Virus record (IMG/VR): IMGVR_UViG_3300034122_001190
Span: 1-30,219 of that record
Strand: one strand, 5' to 3'
DNA from: a virus
DNA: 30,219 bases
A model generated the notes under the pieces. That model ran no database searches. It saw only the letters and a list, made by a program, of their open reading frames with translations, and was not told the origin of the DNA. Both the position numbers and the translations under genes were made by a program. Positions 28,845 to 30,219 of this stretch are shown here, piece by piece; the first letter of the stretch is position 1; each line of letters begins with the position of its first letter.

Positions 28845-30219
28845 TGCGGTACGGCGAAGACAACTACGAGAACAACTTCCTCGACGACTTCTCCGGCTAC
28901 GGCGGCTACGGCGGCTACGGCGGCTACGGCGGCCTGCCACCGGTCACGACGTACACGCCACCGGTCGCGACGTACACGCCGCCTGCCGCAACGTACACGG
29001 CTCCGATGGGCGGTCTTACGGCTGCGCCCTACAGCCCCCCGGAGTTAACGCCTGAGTTCCTCGCCGAATTGCAAGCATCCGCCGCCCTGATGAAGCAGAA
29101 GATAGAGGCGGCGTCTGACCCCAACCGCAACGCCGCCTTCGACAAGTATGTTGCCGATCAGGCCGCGAAGGGCGTTGAGGTCGCCTCGACCTATACTGGC
29201 GGCGGTGGCCCGCTTGGCAGTGGCGGCGTACTCGGCGTAACTGATTTCGCTCCGGCTTTTGATCCCGCGAACCCGGCAGGCACCACGGGGCAGGTCGTTC
29301 GCTTTGATCCGGGGCGAATGAACGCGCCGGTCGTTTTCCAGCCCGGCCAACAGTATGTGCTGACCGATGCCTCCGGCGAGAATGTCGTGGGCCGCGCCTC
29401 TTCGGTTGAGGAACTACAGAAGCTCGCCGCCGCGCAGGGGAACATGCCCTACGGTTTCCAGTTGTATCAGGCCGATCAGCAAGGGAACTACAAACCCGGC
29501 ACGCAACTTTTCGGTGAGACAGATCCGCGTACTAAAGGACTTATGGGGGCTATTGTAAATTACGGATTACCAATTGTAGCAGGTATTGCTACTGCAGGAG
29601 CCAGTTTTCTACCTGCATTAGCGGCCTCTGCCGCCGCGTCAGGTGCCTCCAAATTAATGACAGGATACACACCAGAAGACGCAGCAAAAGCCGCAGCGAT
29701 TGCGGCTGCTACAAGAGGCGTGCTAAAAGGCACTGGCCTTGAAGACAGCATTGGTGGTCTATTATCAGCAAAAGGCTCTGTTGTAGGCAACGCCGTGAAC
29801 CCCGGTTTCTACGTTCCCGGAACCGTTATTCCAAAATTTGTGGCCCCCACGCTTTCCGGTCTGGGCAGCACGGTTGGTACTCTTGCGGCCGCACCTGTGG
29901 CGGGCGAAATTCTTGTTCAAGGCGCGCGCAACGCCGTCAGTCCTGCGCTGGCTTCCGCAATCACCGGCGGTTTGACCAGTCTCGCCCCCGCTGTATTCGA
30001 CCCTAGCAGCATCCCGCAGTTTCAATCTCCCGACGTGAGCAACGCGGAAACCTCGCAGCAAGAAGCAGAAGCGTTGGCTGAGGCGGATCGCATTAAACGC
30101 TTTGAAGCTGAAGCAGCCGCTGCTGCTGCTGCCGCTGCTGCTGCCGCTGCCAACACTGGTGCGCTTCCTGCTACGACAGCAACTACCGCTGAGCCAGAAG
30201 CGTTGGCTGAGGCGGATCG
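28844..30219 (+). CDS. Large low-complexity virion protein, 3' end outside the window
   Basis: Open from ATG 28844 to the window end (458 codons, no stop). The N-terminus is acidic, then four GYG repeats (residues 18-30) and three PPxxTYT repeats (32-52). A helical stretch (ELTPEFLAELQASAALMKQK), a mixed alpha/beta region (about 130-225) and a hydrophobic Ala/Gly region (about 232-262, VNYGLPIVAGIATAGASFLP) follow. Next come Gly/Val-rich segments, a run of 13 Ala codons and an ALAEADR motif found twice. The position after the nozzle corresponds to ejection or internal virion proteins in P22-type phages, and the amphipathic hydrophobic segment would suit a membrane-penetrating ejection protein. 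This is inferred, not proven. Confidence 0.75.
   Translation, partial: MRYGEDNYENNFLDDFSGYGGYGGYGGYGGLPPVTTYTPPVATYTPPAATYTAPMGGLTAAPYSPPELTPEFLAELQASAALMKQKIEAASDPNRNAAFDKYVADQAAKGVEVASTYTGGGGPLGSGGVLGVTDFAPAFDPANPAGTTGQVVRFDPGRMNAPVVFQPGQQYVLTDASGENVVGRASSVEELQKLAAAQGNMPYGFQLYQADQQGNYKPGTQLFGETDPRTKGLMGAIVNYGLPIVAGIATAGASFLPALAASAAASGASKLMTGYTPEDAAKAAAIAAATRGVLKGTGLEDSIGGLLSAKGSVVGNAVNPGFYVPGTVIPKFVAPTLSGLGSTVGTLAAAPVAGEILVQGARNAVSPALASAITGGLTSLAPAVFDPSSIPQFQSPDVSNAETSQQEAEALAEADRIKRFEAEAAAAAAAAAAAAANTGALPATTATTAEPEALAEAD
28895..28930 (+). repeat. Four 9-nt repeats (GGCTACGGC) encoding GYG
   Basis: Perfect tandem copies of GGCTACGGC encode a Gly/Tyr-rich segment near the N-terminus of the last gene. 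Such perfect short repeats are prone to slippage and would give length variants among relatives. Confidence 0.92.
28937..28999 (+). repeat. Three 21-nt repeats encoding PPxxTYT
   Basis: Units of seven residues, PPVTTYT, PPVATYT and PPAATYT, follow the GYG repeats with one intervening residue. The segment is Pro/Thr/Tyr-rich and likely extended. Confidence 0.9.
30066..30090 (+). repeat. 25-nt direct repeat, copy 1
   Basis: An identical 25-base stretch starting CAGAAGCGTTGGCTGAGGCG occurs here and at 30195-30219, exactly 129 bases (43 codons) apart. It encodes (E)ALAEADR. The second copy ends at the last base of the window. Confidence 0.92.
30113..30151 (+). repeat. Run of 13 alanine codons
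   Basis: GCT and GCC codons, with one initial GCA, run without interruption between the two 25-nt repeats. They encode a poly-Ala segment of the last gene. Confidence 0.9.
30195..30219 (+). repeat. 25-nt direct repeat, copy 2, at window end
   Basis: Second exact copy of the sequence at 30066-30090. The window stops within this repeat unit, consistent with an assembly break in a repeated 43-codon module. Confidence 0.92.

Noticed and set aside
1-30219. Terminal redundancy joining the two window ends (circular or direct-repeat genome)
   Set aside because: The first bases share no visible match with the last bases; both ends simply cut genes.

Overview
The window is one continuous block of late genes from a tailed double-stranded DNA phage (Caudoviricetes). 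Every supported gene lies on the + strand. The head genes (large terminase, P22-type portal, scaffold, capsid), two adaptor-type neck proteins and a tail nozzle/hub, with no sheath, tape measure or tail tube, point to a short-tailed (podovirus-like) virion. An outer-membrane lipoprotein spanin implies a Gram-negative host; the DNA is GC-rich. No integrase, repressor, replication gene, tRNA, IS element or CRISPR array is seen, so lifestyle and exact host cannot be read from this window. Both ends cut into genes: the large terminase probably lacks its first codons and the last gene is open at the window end.

Layout. (1) 1-7840, head module: TerL, portal, two tiny proteins, a GroES-like co-chaperonin, scaffold, an unknown protein, a probable decoration protein and the major capsid protein. 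(2) 7841-8599: a strong intrinsic terminator, then a zinc-finger/endonuclease VII-type HNH gene whose Shine-Dalgarno sequence lies inside the terminator stem. (3) 8602-22877: a very large receptor-binding and structural cassette with at least four fibre or spike proteins (carbohydrate-binding-like tandem domains, two beta-helix proteins, one repeat-built fibre). Interleaved are small basic DUF6321/DUF6496-type proteins, a tandem-repeat protein, and an adaptor-like protein with an inserted beta-sandwich. (4) 22877-25116, lysis module: a Dps-like helical protein, an XhlA-like membrane protein, a two-TM protein with an EF-hand loop, a one-TM holin candidate, a GH19 endolysin, and an i-spanin with a nested o-spanin. 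(5) 25131-30219, tail completion: adaptor, a beta-rich structural protein, the nozzle/hub, a small protein and a long low-complexity virion protein running off the end.

Genes are packed with ATGA, GTGA or TGATG junctions or gaps usually under 40 nt, consistent with long co-transcribed units and translational coupling. The exceptions stand out: the terminator region at 7841-7933, the hairpin gap at 9010-9078 and the 93-nt gap at 18542-18634. The points most worth following up are the co-chaperonin with an intact GroEL-binding tripeptide, the occluded ribosome-binding site of the endonuclease gene, the single TAG stop of the window followed by an in-frame 24-codon extension, the adaptor with an inserted domain, and the EF-hand on a holin-like protein.
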